A stretch of DNA of 64,000 nt from Luteipulveratus flavus (GTDB lineage: Bacteria > Actinomycetota > Actinomycetes > Actinomycetales > Dermatophilaceae): the NCBI RefSeq assembly GCF_029080175.1, contig NZ_JARFJC010000040.1. One strand, 5' to 3'. Shown here in pieces: positions 43,020 through 51,842 of the stretch. Every line of letters starts with the position of its first letter. The first letter of the stretch is position 1. The notes below the pieces were generated by a model. That model made no database searches, was not told where the DNA came from, and was given only the letters and a program-made list of their open reading frames with translations. The position numbers were made by a program, and so were the translations under genes.

Positions 43020-44417
43020 ATGGCGAAGGTGGTCGTGGTCGGTGGGGGAGTCGCGGGACTCAGCGCGGCCTGGCACCTGCGCACCCACAGCGAGCACGAG
43101 GTCACGGTGCTCGAGGGCTCGGCGGCGGTCGGCGGCCGGCTACGGACCGACGAGGTCGCCGGAGTGCAGGTGGACGTCGGCGCGGAGTCGATGCTCGCCC
43201 GCCGGCCCGAGGCCGTCGAGCTGCTGGCCGAGCTCGGCGTCGCGCCGACCCACCCGGCGCCCGGCGGCGCCCGCCTGTGGTCACGCGAGGCCCTGGTGCC
43301 GTTGCCGGCAGGAACGTTGATGGGCGTCCCGTCCCGGCCCACGGACGCGACCGGGGTCCTGCTGCCGGACGAGATCGAGCGAGCGCTCGACGAGCAGCCA
43401 CTCGACGTGACCGGTGACGTCTCGGTGGGTGACCTCGTGGACCGCGCGCTCGGACCGGCCGTCGTCGACCGGCTGGTCGAGCCCCTGCTCGGCGGGGTCT
43501 ACGCCGGGCACGCGCGTCGACTGTCCGCCCAGGTCTGCGTCCCGACGCTGCTCGAGGCGGCACGGCACGGCCGGTCCCTGACGGCCACCGCAGCCGAGGC
43601 GGGCGCGCGAGCGGCCAGCGGCCCTGCGCGTCCGGTCTTCGCCGGTATCGAGGGCGGCGTGGGCAGGCTGCCGCAGCTGCTCGCCGATGCGCTCGCCGCG
43701 CGCGGCGGCGTCGTCCGTACGGGAGTCACCGTGCGCGAGATCAAGCGGACGCCGGGCGGATGGGACGTCGTCACCGGACCCGTCCCGTTGCCGGAAACCG
43801 TGGCCGCCGACGCGGTCGTCGTCGCGGTGCCGGCCCGTCCCGCGAGCCGCCTGCTGACGGACGTCGCGCCTCACGCCGCGCGGCTGCTCGGAGAGATCGA
43901 GTACGCCTCGATGGCCGTGGTGACGATGGCGTTCGAGCGGTCCGCCCTGGGGGCCGTCCCGGTGGGTTCCGGATTCTTGGTGCCTCCTGTCGACGGGCGC
44001 GCCATCAAGGCCGCGACCTTCAGCTCGGGCAAGTGGCCGTGGCTGTCCGCCACCGCCGCCGACCTGTTCGTGCTGCGCGTCTCGCTCGGGAGGCAGGGCG
44101 AGGAGGCGGTGCTGCAGCGGGAGGACGCCGACCTCGTACGGCTGGGGCTGGCTGACCTGCGGTCCGCGCTCGGCTCGCTGCCCGACCCCGTCGACACCCA
44201 CGTCCAGCGGTGGGGCGGCGGTCTGCCGCAGTACGCGGTGGGTCACCTGGACCGGATCGCCGCGGTGCAGCAGGACGTGGCTCGCGTCGACGGGCTCGCC
44301 CTGGCCGGTGCGGCGTACGAGGGCGTCGGAATCCCCGCGTGCATCGCCTCCGGCCGCTCCGCCGCGGAGCGCACCATCACCCGCCTGCGGGTCCGCGCCG
44401 AGCGGGTCGGACAATGA
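43020..44417 (+). CDS. cgoX: coproporphyrinogen III oxidase (HemY/CgoX type)
   Basis: 465 residues. An N-terminal FAD-binding Rossmann motif (VVVVGGGVAGLSAAWHL, then the Glu-binding VLEGSAAVGGRL) and the C-terminal FAD closure ALAGAAYEGVGIPACIASG mark the protoporphyrinogen-oxidase family. In Gram-positive bacteria this enzyme oxidises coproporphyrinogen III to coproporphyrin III, the substrate of the ferrochelatase at 11.4 kb. It is followed 4 nt later by hemQ, matching hemY-hemQ (Rv2677c-Rv2676c). No signal or membrane helix is present. Confidence 0.92.
   Translation: MAKVVVVGGGVAGLSAAWHLRTHSEHEVTVLEGSAAVGGRLRTDEVAGVQVDVGAESMLARRPEAVELLAELGVAPTHPAPGGARLWSREALVPLPAGTLMGVPSRPTDATGVLLPDEIERALDEQPLDVTGDVSVGDLVDRALGPAVVDRLVEPLLGGVYAGHARRLSAQVCVPTLLEAARHGRSLTATAAEAGARAASGPARPVFAGIEGGVGRLPQLLADALAARGGVVRTGVTVREIKRTPGGWDVVTGPVPLPETVAADAVVVAVPARPASRLLTDVAPHAARLLGEIEYASMAVVTMAFERSALGAVPVGSGFLVPPVDGRAIKAATFSSGKWPWLSATAADLFVLRVSLGRQGEEAVLQREDADLVRLGLADLRSALGSLPDPVDTHVQRWGGGLPQYAVGHLDRIAAVQQDVARVDGLALAGAAYEGVGIPACIASGRSAAERTITRLRVRAERVGQ
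44410..44415 (+). promoter_or_regulatory. putative internal -10 hexamer (GACAAT) of hemQ
   Basis: GACAAT overlaps the cgoX stop codon and is 6 nt before ATG 44422. It would give hemQ its own leaderless transcript besides read-through from cgoX. Confidence 0.4.
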
Positions 44418-44421
44418 GCGC

Positions 44422-45147
44422 ATGACCGAGGACACCGAGCAGGCCACGGCACTGCGGCCGGGCGCGAAGAAGATCAACGAGATCAACGACACGATCCGCT
44501 ACACGATGTACTCGGTCTTCCGGGTCGCGCGCGAGCTGCCGCGCGACCGTGGCGCGCTCCTGGAGGAGGCGCAGCGCCTGCTGGACGGGCTTCCCGAGCA
44601 GGGCGTGGTCGTCCGTGGCGTCTACGACGTGGGTGGCCTGCGGGCCGACTCCGACCTGATGATCTGGTGGCACGCCGAGGACATCGAGTCGTTGCAGGCC
44701 GCGTACCGCGCGTTCCTGGCCACCGAGCTCGGCCGTCACCTCGAGCCGTTCTGGTCCAACGCCGCGCTGCACCGGCCGGCGGAGTTCAACCGCTCGCACA
44801 TCCCGGCGTTCCTCGCCGAGGAGCGGACCCGCAAGTACGTGTGCGTCTACCCGTTCGTGCGCTCCTACGACTGGTACCTCCTGCCGGAGGAGGAGCGGCG
44901 CACCATGCTCAAGGACCACGGCGTCGCCGCCCGCGACTACCCGGACGTGCGGGCCAACACGGTCGCGTCGTTCGCGCTGGGCGACTACGAGTGGATCCTG
45001 GCGTTCGAGGCCGACGAGCTGCACCGCATCGTCGACCTGATGCGCGACCTGCGGGCGACCGAGGCCCGGCGGCACGTGCGCGAGGAGATCCCGTTCTTCA
45101 CCGGTCCCCGCGTCGAGCTCGCCGACCTGGTCGCCCGCCTGCGCTGA
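44422..45147 (+). CDS. hemQ: coproheme decarboxylase (HemQ/ChdC)
   Basis: 241 residues, a chlorite-dismutase-fold protein. Uses hydrogen peroxide to decarboxylate two propionates of coproheme III and yield haem b. Residues His126 (SHIPAF) and Tyr143 (VYPFVRSYDWY) are spaced exactly like the distal His and catalytic Tyr of the corynebacterial enzyme (118 and 135, from memory). His166 in MLKDHG is the likely proximal ligand. The distal His marks the actinobacterial clade. It ends the local cgoX-hemQ unit and converges on msrB. Confidence 0.94.
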   Translation: MTEDTEQATALRPGAKKINEINDTIRYTMYSVFRVARELPRDRGALLEEAQRLLDGLPEQGVVVRGVYDVGGLRADSDLMIWWHAEDIESLQAAYRAFLATELGRHLEPFWSNAALHRPAEFNRSHIPAFLAEERTRKYVCVYPFVRSYDWYLLPEEERRTMLKDHGVAARDYPDVRANTVASFALGDYEWILAFEADELHRIVDLMRDLRATEARRHVREEIPFFTGPRVELADLVARLR

Positions 45148-45153
45148 GGCCGT

Positions 45154-45570
45154 TCAGGCCTGCGGCTCGAGCCGCAGGCTGACGGAGTTGATGCAGTAGC
45201 GCTGGTCGGTGGGCGTGGCGTACCCCTCGCCCTCGAACACGTGGCCCAGGTGCGACCCGCAGCTGGCGCAGCGCACCTCCGTCCGGACCATCCCCATCGA
45301 ACGGTCCTGGATGAGCTCGACGTTGTCGTCCTCCGACGGGGCGTAGAACGACGGCCAGCCGCAGTGGCTGTGGAACTTGGTGGTGCTGCGGAACAGCTCG
45401 GCACCACAGGCGCGACAGCTGTACACGCCCTCGGTCTCGGTGTCGGTGTACTCGCCGGTGAACGGGCGCTCGGTGCCCGCCTCACGCAGCACGTGGAACT
45501 CCTCGGAAGAGAGCTGCTCGCGCCACTCCTGCTCGGAACGGGTCACCGGGTACGACGTCTGCTCGGTCAT
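45154..45570 (-). CDS. msrB: peptide-methionine (R)-S-oxide reductase
   Basis: 138 residues. Reduces methionine R-sulfoxide in proteins. The zinc site is CRAC and CASC, the family segment is GSHLGHVFEGEGYATPTDQRYCINSVSLRL, and the catalytic Cys is in RYCINS. AGGAGGA stands about 3-8 nt before the ATG, with TTGACC further upstream. The last codons form a perfect palindrome that may terminate transcription in both directions. Same position as Rv2674 relative to hemQ. Confidence 0.95.
   Translation of the reverse strand: MTEQTSYPVTRSEQEWREQLSSEEFHVLREAGTERPFTGEYTDTETEGVYSCRACGAELFRSTTKFHSHCGWPSFYAPSEDDNVELIQDRSMGMVRTEVRCASCGSHLGHVFEGEGYATPTDQRYCINSVSLRLEPQA
45158..45179. terminator. palindrome between convergent hemQ and msrB
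   Basis: GCCTGCGGCTC and its exact complement form an 11-bp perfect palindrome without loop. It is inside the last codons of msrB and 11 nt after the hemQ stop, so it may act as a terminator for hemQ, and weakly for msrB. Confidence 0.5.
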
Positions 45571-45598
45571 GCGTCCTCCTTCTGGTCACAGTGGTCAA

Positions 45599-45638
45599 CA
45601 CGAACGGCCGGGCGGTCGTTCCCGCCCGGCCGTTCGTG
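45599..45638 (-). terminator. terminator of the secreted nuclease gene
   Basis: A perfect 17-bp stem (arms beginning CACGAACGGCCGGGCGG) with a 6-nt loop lies 17 nt after the nuclease stop codon on the minus strand. A short T-containing stretch follows. Confidence 0.8.
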
Positions 45639-45655
45639 CTGCCCTGCGTCGGGTG

Positions 45656-48058
45656 TCAGCTGCCGCCGCGCAGCTGCAGCCGCACGACCTGCGGGTCGTG
45701 GTCGGAGTCCTGGTCGTGGAACTCGCTGTTGGTGTGCACGATGTCGTAGGAGTACGCCGGGCCGTGCGACCCGGCCGGCGCCTTGAGCAGAGCCGGGCTG
45801 ATCAGGATGTGGTCCAGCACCTGACTGTTGCCGTCGAACACGTACGAGTAGCGCTCGTTCGCCGGCAGCGTGCGGGGCAGGTCGGTCAGCGCCGTCGAGC
45901 CGGAGCCGACCAGGATGTTCGCGGTCTCGCTGAACTCGAAGTCGTTCAGGTCACCCAGGACCACGACGTTGGCCTGGGCGTCCGCCGAGAGGAGCTTGTC
46001 GACGAAGCCACGCACCGCGCGGGACTGCTCGTGCCGCTGCGCCTCGGAGAAGCGGGTCGGCTGCTGCCAGCGACCGAACAGCGGGTCGTCGCCGCCCTTG
46101 GACGCGAAGTGGTTCGCGATCACGAAGACCGACTTGCCGCGGAAGCGGAACTGGCCGACCAGCGGCTTGCGCGAGCTGTTCCACGCCGGGTTCGCCGGGT
46201 CGATGCGGCCGGGCGAGGCCGACAGCGTCGTGCCCTTCCCGGTGCCGACCACGGTGGTCGGCGTGGTCGCGTCGCCGCCCGTGACGTCGACGAACTCCAC
46301 GTCACGGTCCGGGCGGTACAGGAAGACCTGGCGGATGTTGCCGCCCGGCTGCCCGCCGTCGGTGTCGTTCTGCGGGTCGATCCAGCGCGCCTCGTACGCC
46401 GGGCCGCCGGCGTCCTTGATCGCGGTGACGAGCTTGTCGACGGTGGCCGAGGAGTCGACCGTGCCGTCGTCGGCGGCACCGCTGTTGTCCTGGATCTCCT
46501 CGAGCGCCAGGACGTCGGGGGAGGCCAGGTTGTGGGTGATCTGGCCGGCGAGCCGCTCGTACTTGGTCGCCGGGTCGCTCGGGGCGAGGTTCTCGACGTT
46601 GAAGGTCGCGACGGCCAGCTGGTTGTTGGTCTGGGTCGCAGTGGTCTCCCGCTGCAGACCCGCGGAGGAGGCCGTACCGACCTGGGTGGCGAGCAGCTTG
46701 AAGTTGCCGAAGCCGTAGTCCATGACGCCGACGGTGTCGCCGGTCAGCGTGTCGCCCACGTTCACGACCGGCATCGCGCCCTTGGGCAGCAGCGGGTCGT
46801 CCAGGATGATGCGCTGGGAGTTCGGCTGGTCGTACCCGCCGTACACCACGCCACCGCTGCGGCTGCGCTGCGCTTGCACCTGCTGGCCCGGAACGACGGG
46901 CAGCTCGCCGTAGGACTCGTTGGTCGGGCCGGTGGCGACGGCGTCCCGGACACCGACGCGCATGCCCTCGAGCGACTCGTCGAAGTCGATCGCGGAGGTC
47001 GCGGGGTCGAACGGCACGCCGGGCTTCTCGACCGAGCCGGGGTTGCCGGCCTCGACGGTCTGGGCCGGCGCGACCCGGTCGACACCGAGGACGACGGCCG
47101 TCGGCAGCGGGTTGCCGCTGGAGGTCGTCGTGACCTTCGGCGAAGCGATCTCGGTCGTGGTGAGGTTGTCGTTGCCACCGGAACCGCCCGAGCGGAACTC
47201 GGTGACGGTCCCGGCCACGGTGACGGCGTCGCCGACGGCCACGGTCGGAGCCGTACGGCTGAAGACGAACACGCCCTCGCTGGTCGCGGGGTCCTGGTCC
47301 GGGGTGGTCGACTGGATCCAGAAGCCGTTCGAGGTCACCGCCGTGACGACGCCGGCGACGTCCCGGACCAGCTGGTTGTTCAGCGGCGAGATGTGCGCGG
47401 CGCCCTGCACCTCGGCGACGGTGGCGACGACGCCCGTGGGGGGCGGCGGGCCGTCGGTGCAGGTGACGGCGGCGGTGGCCGAGGTCTGCGGGGCCGGGGT
47501 GCCGGCGGTGAAGTCGGCGGCGTTGTTGTCGGTGTCGACGCACGGGTTGGTGCGCGAGACCGAGGTGGTGTTGCTGGTCGCCGGGGCGGTGCCGCCCTCG
47601 GAGGCGCTGGCGTTGCCGTACCCGACGAGGTCGACGACCTGGCCGGCCGGGTTGACGACGGCGACGCGGCCCGCGCTGGAGGACATCGCGATGGTGCCGG
47701 CGGCGTCCGGCGTCGGCAGCGGCGCGGCCGAGGTGTTCGCGCCGTCCGCCTCCTTGACCAGGTAGTGCCGGCCGGGCGCGATCGTGCCGGTCAGCGGGGT
47801 GCGTTGCGCGGTCGTGCCGCTCGCCGACCAGTACTGCACCGACCATCCGGTGAGGTCGACCGGGGCGGAGCCGCGGTTGAACACCTCGATGAAGTCGGAG
47901 GCGTACGGGGCGCCGGAGTTGCCGCCGCCGCCGTAGGCCTCGGCGACCACGAGATCGGGCGATGCGGCGTGGGCCGACGGGGTGAGGGCGAGAGCGGCGA
48001 GGGCGAGCGACGAGGTGGTGATCGTCGCGGCCAGCCGTCGGCGCGGAGCAGGCTGCAT
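45656..48058 (-). CDS. secreted ExeM/NucH-type endonuclease with lamin-tail domain
   Basis: 800 residues. A Sec signal peptide (about 1-32, cut after SAHA) leads into a lamin-tail domain (about 34-150, DLVVAEAYGGGGNSGAPYASDF) and a nucleic-acid-binding OB-like region (about 200-300). A C-terminal endonuclease/exonuclease/phosphatase domain (about 470-795) follows: VATFNVENL, LALEEIQDN (Glu), ANHFASKGG (His), VVLGDLNDFE (Asp/Asn) and the final DHDPQV. It probably degrades extracellular DNA. There is no sortase signal, so it is released or loosely held. A strong terminator follows. Confidence 0.9.
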   Translation of the reverse strand: MQPAPRRRLAATITTSSLALAALALTPSAHAASPDLVVAEAYGGGGNSGAPYASDFIEVFNRGSAPVDLTGWSVQYWSASGTTAQRTPLTGTIAPGRHYLVKEADGANTSAAPLPTPDAAGTIAMSSSAGRVAVVNPAGQVVDLVGYGNASASEGGTAPATSNTTSVSRTNPCVDTDNNAADFTAGTPAPQTSATAAVTCTDGPPPPTGVVATVAEVQGAAHISPLNNQLVRDVAGVVTAVTSNGFWIQSTTPDQDPATSEGVFVFSRTAPTVAVGDAVTVAGTVTEFRSGGSGGNDNLTTTEIASPKVTTTSSGNPLPTAVVLGVDRVAPAQTVEAGNPGSVEKPGVPFDPATSAIDFDESLEGMRVGVRDAVATGPTNESYGELPVVPGQQVQAQRSRSGGVVYGGYDQPNSQRIILDDPLLPKGAMPVVNVGDTLTGDTVGVMDYGFGNFKLLATQVGTASSAGLQRETTATQTNNQLAVATFNVENLAPSDPATKYERLAGQITHNLASPDVLALEEIQDNSGAADDGTVDSSATVDKLVTAIKDAGGPAYEARWIDPQNDTDGGQPGGNIRQVFLYRPDRDVEFVDVTGGDATTPTTVVGTGKGTTLSASPGRIDPANPAWNSSRKPLVGQFRFRGKSVFVIANHFASKGGDDPLFGRWQQPTRFSEAQRHEQSRAVRGFVDKLLSADAQANVVVLGDLNDFEFSETANILVGSGSTALTDLPRTLPANERYSYVFDGNSQVLDHILISPALLKAPAGSHGPAYSYDIVHTNSEFHDQDSDHDPQVVRLQLRGGS

Positions 48059-48094
48059 GTGGACCTTCTTGCGGTGACGTCGGTGGACTCAGCG

Positions 48095-48100
48095 ACTCTA
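48095..48100 (-). promoter_or_regulatory. putative -10 hexamer (TAGAGT) of the nuclease gene
   Basis: TAGAGT lies 36 nt before the nuclease start codon, and AAGAAGG precedes the ATG. TTGACC is found upstream (48128-48123), but the 22-nt spacing is long for a -35 element. Confidence 0.35.
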
Positions 48101-48192
48101 GGACTCAGGAGCGGCCGGAGTGGGTCAACGTACGTAACGGTTGGCAACTGTTCACTCCCGCGAACGGCCCGTGCGGGGTCGGTGCTGCTCTA

Positions 48193-48198
48193 TACAGT
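48193..48198 (+). promoter_or_regulatory. putative -10 hexamer (TACAGT) of the polD-like gene
   Basis: TACAGT is 6 nt before ATG 48205, without a ribosome binding site: leaderless layout. Confidence 0.45.
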
Positions 48199-48204
48199 CC
48201 TGAC

Positions 48205-49251
48205 ATGAGCCCAGCGAAGGCGCAGGTCCTCGAGGTTCCGGGTCCCGACGGGGTGCGCGAGGTCCGGGTCTCCAGCCCCGACCGGGTGCTGTGGCCCGAC
48301 GACGGCGTCACCAAGCTCGACCTGGCGCAGTACCTCGTGGCGGTCGCGGAGCCGTTCCTGCGGGCCAACGCCGACCGGCCCGTGGCGCTGCAACGGTTCC
48401 CCGGCGGCATCGACGGCGAGCAGTTCTTCTCCAAGAACCCGCCGCGCGGCGTCCCGGACTACACCCGGACGACGATGTGCACCTATCCCTCGGGCCGCCA
48501 GCACCCGCAGCTGGTCATCGACGAGATCGCCTCGGCCGTGTGGATGGTGCAGATGAACACCATCACCTTCCACCCGTGGCCGATGCGCAGCGACGACAAC
48601 GACAACCCCGACGAGCTGCGCATCGACCTGGACCCGCAGCCGGGCCGGGCGTTCGCCGACGTGGTCGAGGCGGCGCTGGCGCTGCGGGAGCTGATGGAGT
48701 CGCTCTCGCTGACGCCGTGGGTCAAGACCAGCGGCAGCCGTGGTCTGCACGTGTACGCCCGGATCGAGCGGACCCACGAGATCCTGCAGGTCCGCCACGG
48801 CGTGATCGGCATCGCCCGGGAGCTGGAGCGGCGACTGCCCGACCTGGTGACCACCGCCTGGTGGAAGGAGGAGCGGGGCGAGCGCATCTTCGTCGACTTC
48901 AACCAGGCGTGCCGGGACCGCACCATCGCCGGGGCGTACTCCGCGCGGCCGCTGCCCGGCGCACCGGTGTCGATGCCGGTGCCGTGGTCGAGCCTGCGGG
49001 ACGTCGCGGTGAGCGACTACACCGTACGGACCGCGCCCGGGATCCTCGCCGCGGACGGTGACGCCTGGGCCGGCATGGACGAGGCGGTGGGCGACGTCGC
49101 CACCGCCCTCGCGCTCTGGGACGAGGACGTGCAGGAGCGTGGGCTGGGGGAGATGCCGTTCCCGCCGGACTACCCGAAGATGCCCGGTGAGCCGCGCCGG
49201 GTGCAGCCCAGCAAGAAGCGCAACGACCTCCCCGACCCGGCCGACCGGTGA
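48205..49251 (+). CDS. PolD-type primase-polymerase (LigD polymerase-domain homologue)
   Basis: 348 residues corresponding to the stand-alone LigD polymerase domain (archaeo-eukaryotic primase fold). The metal-binding Asp pair is RIDLDPQ (Asp141, Asp143) and the third is Asp231 in FVDFNQ. The nucleotide-binding His182 lies in GLHVYARI, and SGSRG and WWKEER are further family motifs. Such enzymes fill gaps and add ribonucleotides in end joining or base-excision repair. No ligase or nuclease domain is attached; instead two separate LigC-type ligases lie nearby. No Ku gene is in the window. Confidence 0.92.
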   Translation: MSPAKAQVLEVPGPDGVREVRVSSPDRVLWPDDGVTKLDLAQYLVAVAEPFLRANADRPVALQRFPGGIDGEQFFSKNPPRGVPDYTRTTMCTYPSGRQHPQLVIDEIASAVWMVQMNTITFHPWPMRSDDNDNPDELRIDLDPQPGRAFADVVEAALALRELMESLSLTPWVKTSGSRGLHVYARIERTHEILQVRHGVIGIARELERRLPDLVTTAWWKEERGERIFVDFNQACRDRTIAGAYSARPLPGAPVSMPVPWSSLRDVAVSDYTVRTAPGILAADGDAWAGMDEAVGDVATALALWDEDVQERGLGEMPFPPDYPKMPGEPRRVQPSKKRNDLPDPADR

Positions 49252-49258
49252 GCCTGCC

Positions 49259-49840
49259 GTGGACGACCTAACCATCCAGCCGCTGACGCAGGAGCGGTGG
49301 AAGGACCTGGTGGCGCTGTTCGGCACGCGTGGCGGCGCCTCCTGGTGCTGGTGCCAGTACTTCGTCCAGACCGGTCGCGACTTCTCGATGGACCGGGACG
49401 CCAACCAGCGCGCGCTGCGCGCCCAGATGGTCGGCGCGCAGCGTCCCCTCGGCCTGCTGGCGTACGGCGGCGGCGTGCCGATCGGGTGGGTCGCTCTCGG
49501 GCCGCTCGGGTCCTACCAGCGACTGACCGCGAGCAGGAGCCTCGACGACGTCCGGGGCTCCCGACCGGTGGAGGACGTCTGGCGCACCAGCTGCTTCGTG
49601 GTGAAGGTCGGGCGTCGCCGCCGGGGTGTGTCGACGGCGCTGCTGCGGTCCGCGATCGGGTTCGCGCGCGAGCACGGGGCGCGGTCGCTGGAGGGCCATC
49701 CGGTCGACGTGGACGCCCGCACCGGTCGTGTCGGGGGAGACGAGCTCTACCACGGGACGATGTCGATGTTCGTCGCCGAAGGCTTCCGGGAGATCGGCCG
49801 CACCTCGCCCACCCGCCCCGTGATGGAGCTGGTGCTGTGA
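49259..49840 (+). CDS. GNAT-family N-acetyltransferase
   Basis: 193 residues from GTG 49259, 7 nt after the polD-like stop. A GNAT fold is indicated by WRTSCFVVKVGRRRRGVSTALLRSAI, where RRRRGV fits the acetyl-CoA pyrophosphate loop (about 116-121). The C-terminal FVAEGFREIGRT fits the last strand-helix. A Trp/Cys-rich segment ASWCWCQYF near residue 28 is shared by a subgroup of actinobacterial acetyltransferases. The substrate is unknown. It overlaps the next gene by 4 nt (GTGA), so the three genes look like one operon. Confidence 0.82.
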   Translation: MDDLTIQPLTQERWKDLVALFGTRGGASWCWCQYFVQTGRDFSMDRDANQRALRAQMVGAQRPLGLLAYGGGVPIGWVALGPLGSYQRLTASRSLDDVRGSRPVEDVWRTSCFVVKVGRRRRGVSTALLRSAIGFAREHGARSLEGHPVDVDARTGRVGGDELYHGTMSMFVAEGFREIGRTSPTRPVMELVL

Positions 49841-50682
49841 GCGCGGCCGGAGCGGTGCCGGCGCGACCCGTACCCCCGATGCTCTGGATCGGCGGCATCC
49901 AGGGGGCCGGCAAGTCGACCATCGCCGAGCAGCTGGCCCGCCGGTGGGACCTGCCCTGCCAGCATGTCGACGCGTTCACCTACGCCCACCTGCCCCGCAT
50001 GCACCCGGTGCCGCAGCTGCACGACCAGCTCGCCCGCGGCACCGACCACGCCGTCGCCATGTGGCACCGGGTCTCGGCGGAGCGGGTCCCCCTGGTGATC
50101 GAGGACATCCACGGTCGCGGTGTCGGCGGGGTGCCGACGCTGGTGGAGGGCCCCCAGCTGACACCCAGTACGGCCGGCTCGCTCGCGGTGCTGGGTGCGG
50201 TGTGGCTGCTGGCCAGTCCGGCGCGCACCCAGCAGGTGCGCCGGGCTCGCGCGGTCGCGGCGCAGGACGCCGCGGCGCAGGCACGGGTCGAGCAGCTCGC
50301 ACGCCGGGACGAGGCCGTCCTCCGTCAGCTGCGCGCGGCGCTGGAGGCCGCCGGGAGCGTGTACGTCCAGGTCGCCGACCGTCCCGACTGGAGCCTGGTC
50401 GTCGCTCAGGTCGAGGAGGCCCTCGCCGTGGCGCTCGCCGCAGCGCCTCGGCTCCAGGCCGGCGAGCCCCTACGGCGGCAGCGGGCGTACGAGAACGCCG
50501 CGCTCGCTCACCAGGGTCTGCTGTGGCAGCGGGCCGAGGGCATCCGGACCCTGCCGTCGGCCGAGTTCGCCTGCGAGTGCGGGCGATCGGGGTGCGTCGC
50601 CAGCCGACGAGGCACGCCGGAGGGGTACCAGCGCGCCGCCCTGCGCGGGCCGGTGCTCGCCATCGACCACGTCGCCGTCTGA
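49837..50682 (+). CDS. P-loop NTPase/kinase-like protein of unknown function
   Basis: 281 residues. The Walker A motif GGIQGAGKST (19-28) resembles small-molecule kinases and adenylylsulfate-kinase-like folds. A LVIEDIHGRG strand may be Walker B. The middle is helical with an Ala/Gln/Arg-rich stretch (ARAVAAQDAAAQARVEQLA). The C-terminus has a putative metal motif, CECGRSGCVA, followed by a short basic tail. The GTG start overlaps the acetyltransferase stop. I do not recognise a named family; its position between polymerase and ligase genes hints at nucleic-acid or cofactor work but does not prove it. Confidence 0.72.
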   Translation: MSAAGAVPARPVPPMLWIGGIQGAGKSTIAEQLARRWDLPCQHVDAFTYAHLPRMHPVPQLHDQLARGTDHAVAMWHRVSAERVPLVIEDIHGRGVGGVPTLVEGPQLTPSTAGSLAVLGAVWLLASPARTQQVRRARAVAAQDAAAQARVEQLARRDEAVLRQLRAALEAAGSVYVQVADRPDWSLVVAQVEEALAVALAAAPRLQAGEPLRRQRAYENAALAHQGLLWQRAEGIRTLPSAEFACECGRSGCVASRRGTPEGYQRAALRGPVLAIDHVAV

Positions 50683-50689
50683 GTCGAGC

Positions 50690-51754
50690 TCAGCGCGCCC
50701 CGAGGACGTCGTCCAGGTCGTACGCCGGTGCCCGCTCGACCTGCTCGAGCAGGCACGACTCGGGATCGCGGTCCGGTCGCCACCGCAGGAAGCCGACGGC
50801 GTGCCGGAAGCGGGCGCCCTCCAGCTGGTCGAACTTCACCTCCACCACCCGCTCCGGTCGCAGCCGCACGAAGGACACGTCCTTGCTGGAGCTGAACCGC
50901 GACCGGTCGGTTTCGCCGGTGACGGCCTCTCCGTCGTCGCCCCGCACGACCAGGTCGGCCAGCTCCTCGACCAGCTCGCGCCGGCGGGCCATGGTGAACG
51001 CGGAGATGCCGCCGACGTTGCGCAGCGTGCCGTCGGAGTCGTACATCCCGAGCAGGAGCGAGCCGACTCCCTCGCCGCTCTTGTGGATGCGGTAGCCGAC
51101 GAGCACGGCCTCGGCGGTTCGGGAGTGCTTGATCTTCAGCATGGTCCGCTTACCGGGCTCGTAGGTGCCGTCGAGCGGCTTGGCGACGACACCGTCCAGG
51201 CCGGCGCCCTCGAAGCGGGTGAACCAGTCGGTCGCCAGGTCGGCGTCCTGGGTCACCCGGGTGAGGTGGAACGGCGCGTCGCCGGCGAGTCCGTCGAGGC
51301 AGGCGACCAGCCGCGCGCGCCGGGTGCTGAACGGCTCGGCGAGCAGCCCGTCGCCGTCGAGGGCGAGCGCGTCGAAGAAGATGACCTCGGCGGGTGTCTC
51401 CGCCGAGAGCTTCTCGACCCGCGAGGCCGCCGGGTGGATGCGCTGGCTGAGCGCCTCCCAGCTCAGTCGTTGCGAGCCCGCCGGGCCGGAGCGCACGACG
51501 ATCTCACCGTCGAGCGCGCACCGGCTCGGCAGGTGCGACCGGACCGCCTCGACGATCTCCGGGAAGTACCGGGTGAGGGGCCGGGACCCGCGCGAGGCGA
51601 GCTCGACCTCGTCCCCGTCGCGCAGGACCAGGACCCGGAAGCCGTCCCACTTCGGCTCGTACGACAGCCCGCCGGGGACCGAGTCCGCGGCCGGCACGCT
51701 CTTCACCGCCTTGGCCAGCATCGGCGTGATCGGCAGCTCCAGGGGCAGGTCCAT
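50690..51754 (-). CDS. ligC: ATP-dependent DNA ligase, LigC type (copy 1)
   Basis: 354 residues. Nucleotidyltransferase motifs are EPKWDGFR (adenylated Lys35), SRGSRPLTRYFPE (motif Ia), LDGEIVV (III), FFDALAL (IIIa), DGVVAKP (IV) and LKIKHSRT (V). A C-terminal OB domain follows (about 235-354). No N-terminal DNA-binding domain is present, as in mycobacterial LigC. The ATG has CATGAT 6 nt upstream and no Shine-Dalgarno sequence. Divergent from the second copy; the pair shares an 88-nt promoter region. Confidence 0.92.
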   Translation of the reverse strand: MDLPLELPITPMLAKAVKSVPAADSVPGGLSYEPKWDGFRVLVLRDGDEVELASRGSRPLTRYFPEIVEAVRSHLPSRCALDGEIVVRSGPAGSQRLSWEALSQRIHPAASRVEKLSAETPAEVIFFDALALDGDGLLAEPFSTRRARLVACLDGLAGDAPFHLTRVTQDADLATDWFTRFEGAGLDGVVAKPLDGTYEPGKRTMLKIKHSRTAEAVLVGYRIHKSGEGVGSLLLGMYDSDGTLRNVGGISAFTMARRRELVEELADLVVRGDDGEAVTGETDRSRFSSSKDVSFVRLRPERVVEVKFDQLEGARFRHAVGFLRWRPDRDPESCLLEQVERAPAYDLDDVLGAR

Positions 51755-51760
51755 GCGCCC

Positions 51761-51836
51761 ATCATGGCCAGTCCCGGTGACGGCCGCAGGCGCCTGCTCC
51801 CCGCGTGGCCCACCGAGCCGCCCGCGACGGGACAAT
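51761..51836. promoter_or_regulatory. divergent promoter region between the two ligC genes
   Basis: CATGAT on the minus strand (51766-51761) and GACAAT on the plus strand (51831-51836) are each 6 nt from their start codons. Both genes would make leaderless mRNAs from this 88-nt region. No palindromic operator was found. Confidence 0.4.
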
Positions 51837-51842
51837 GGGGTG

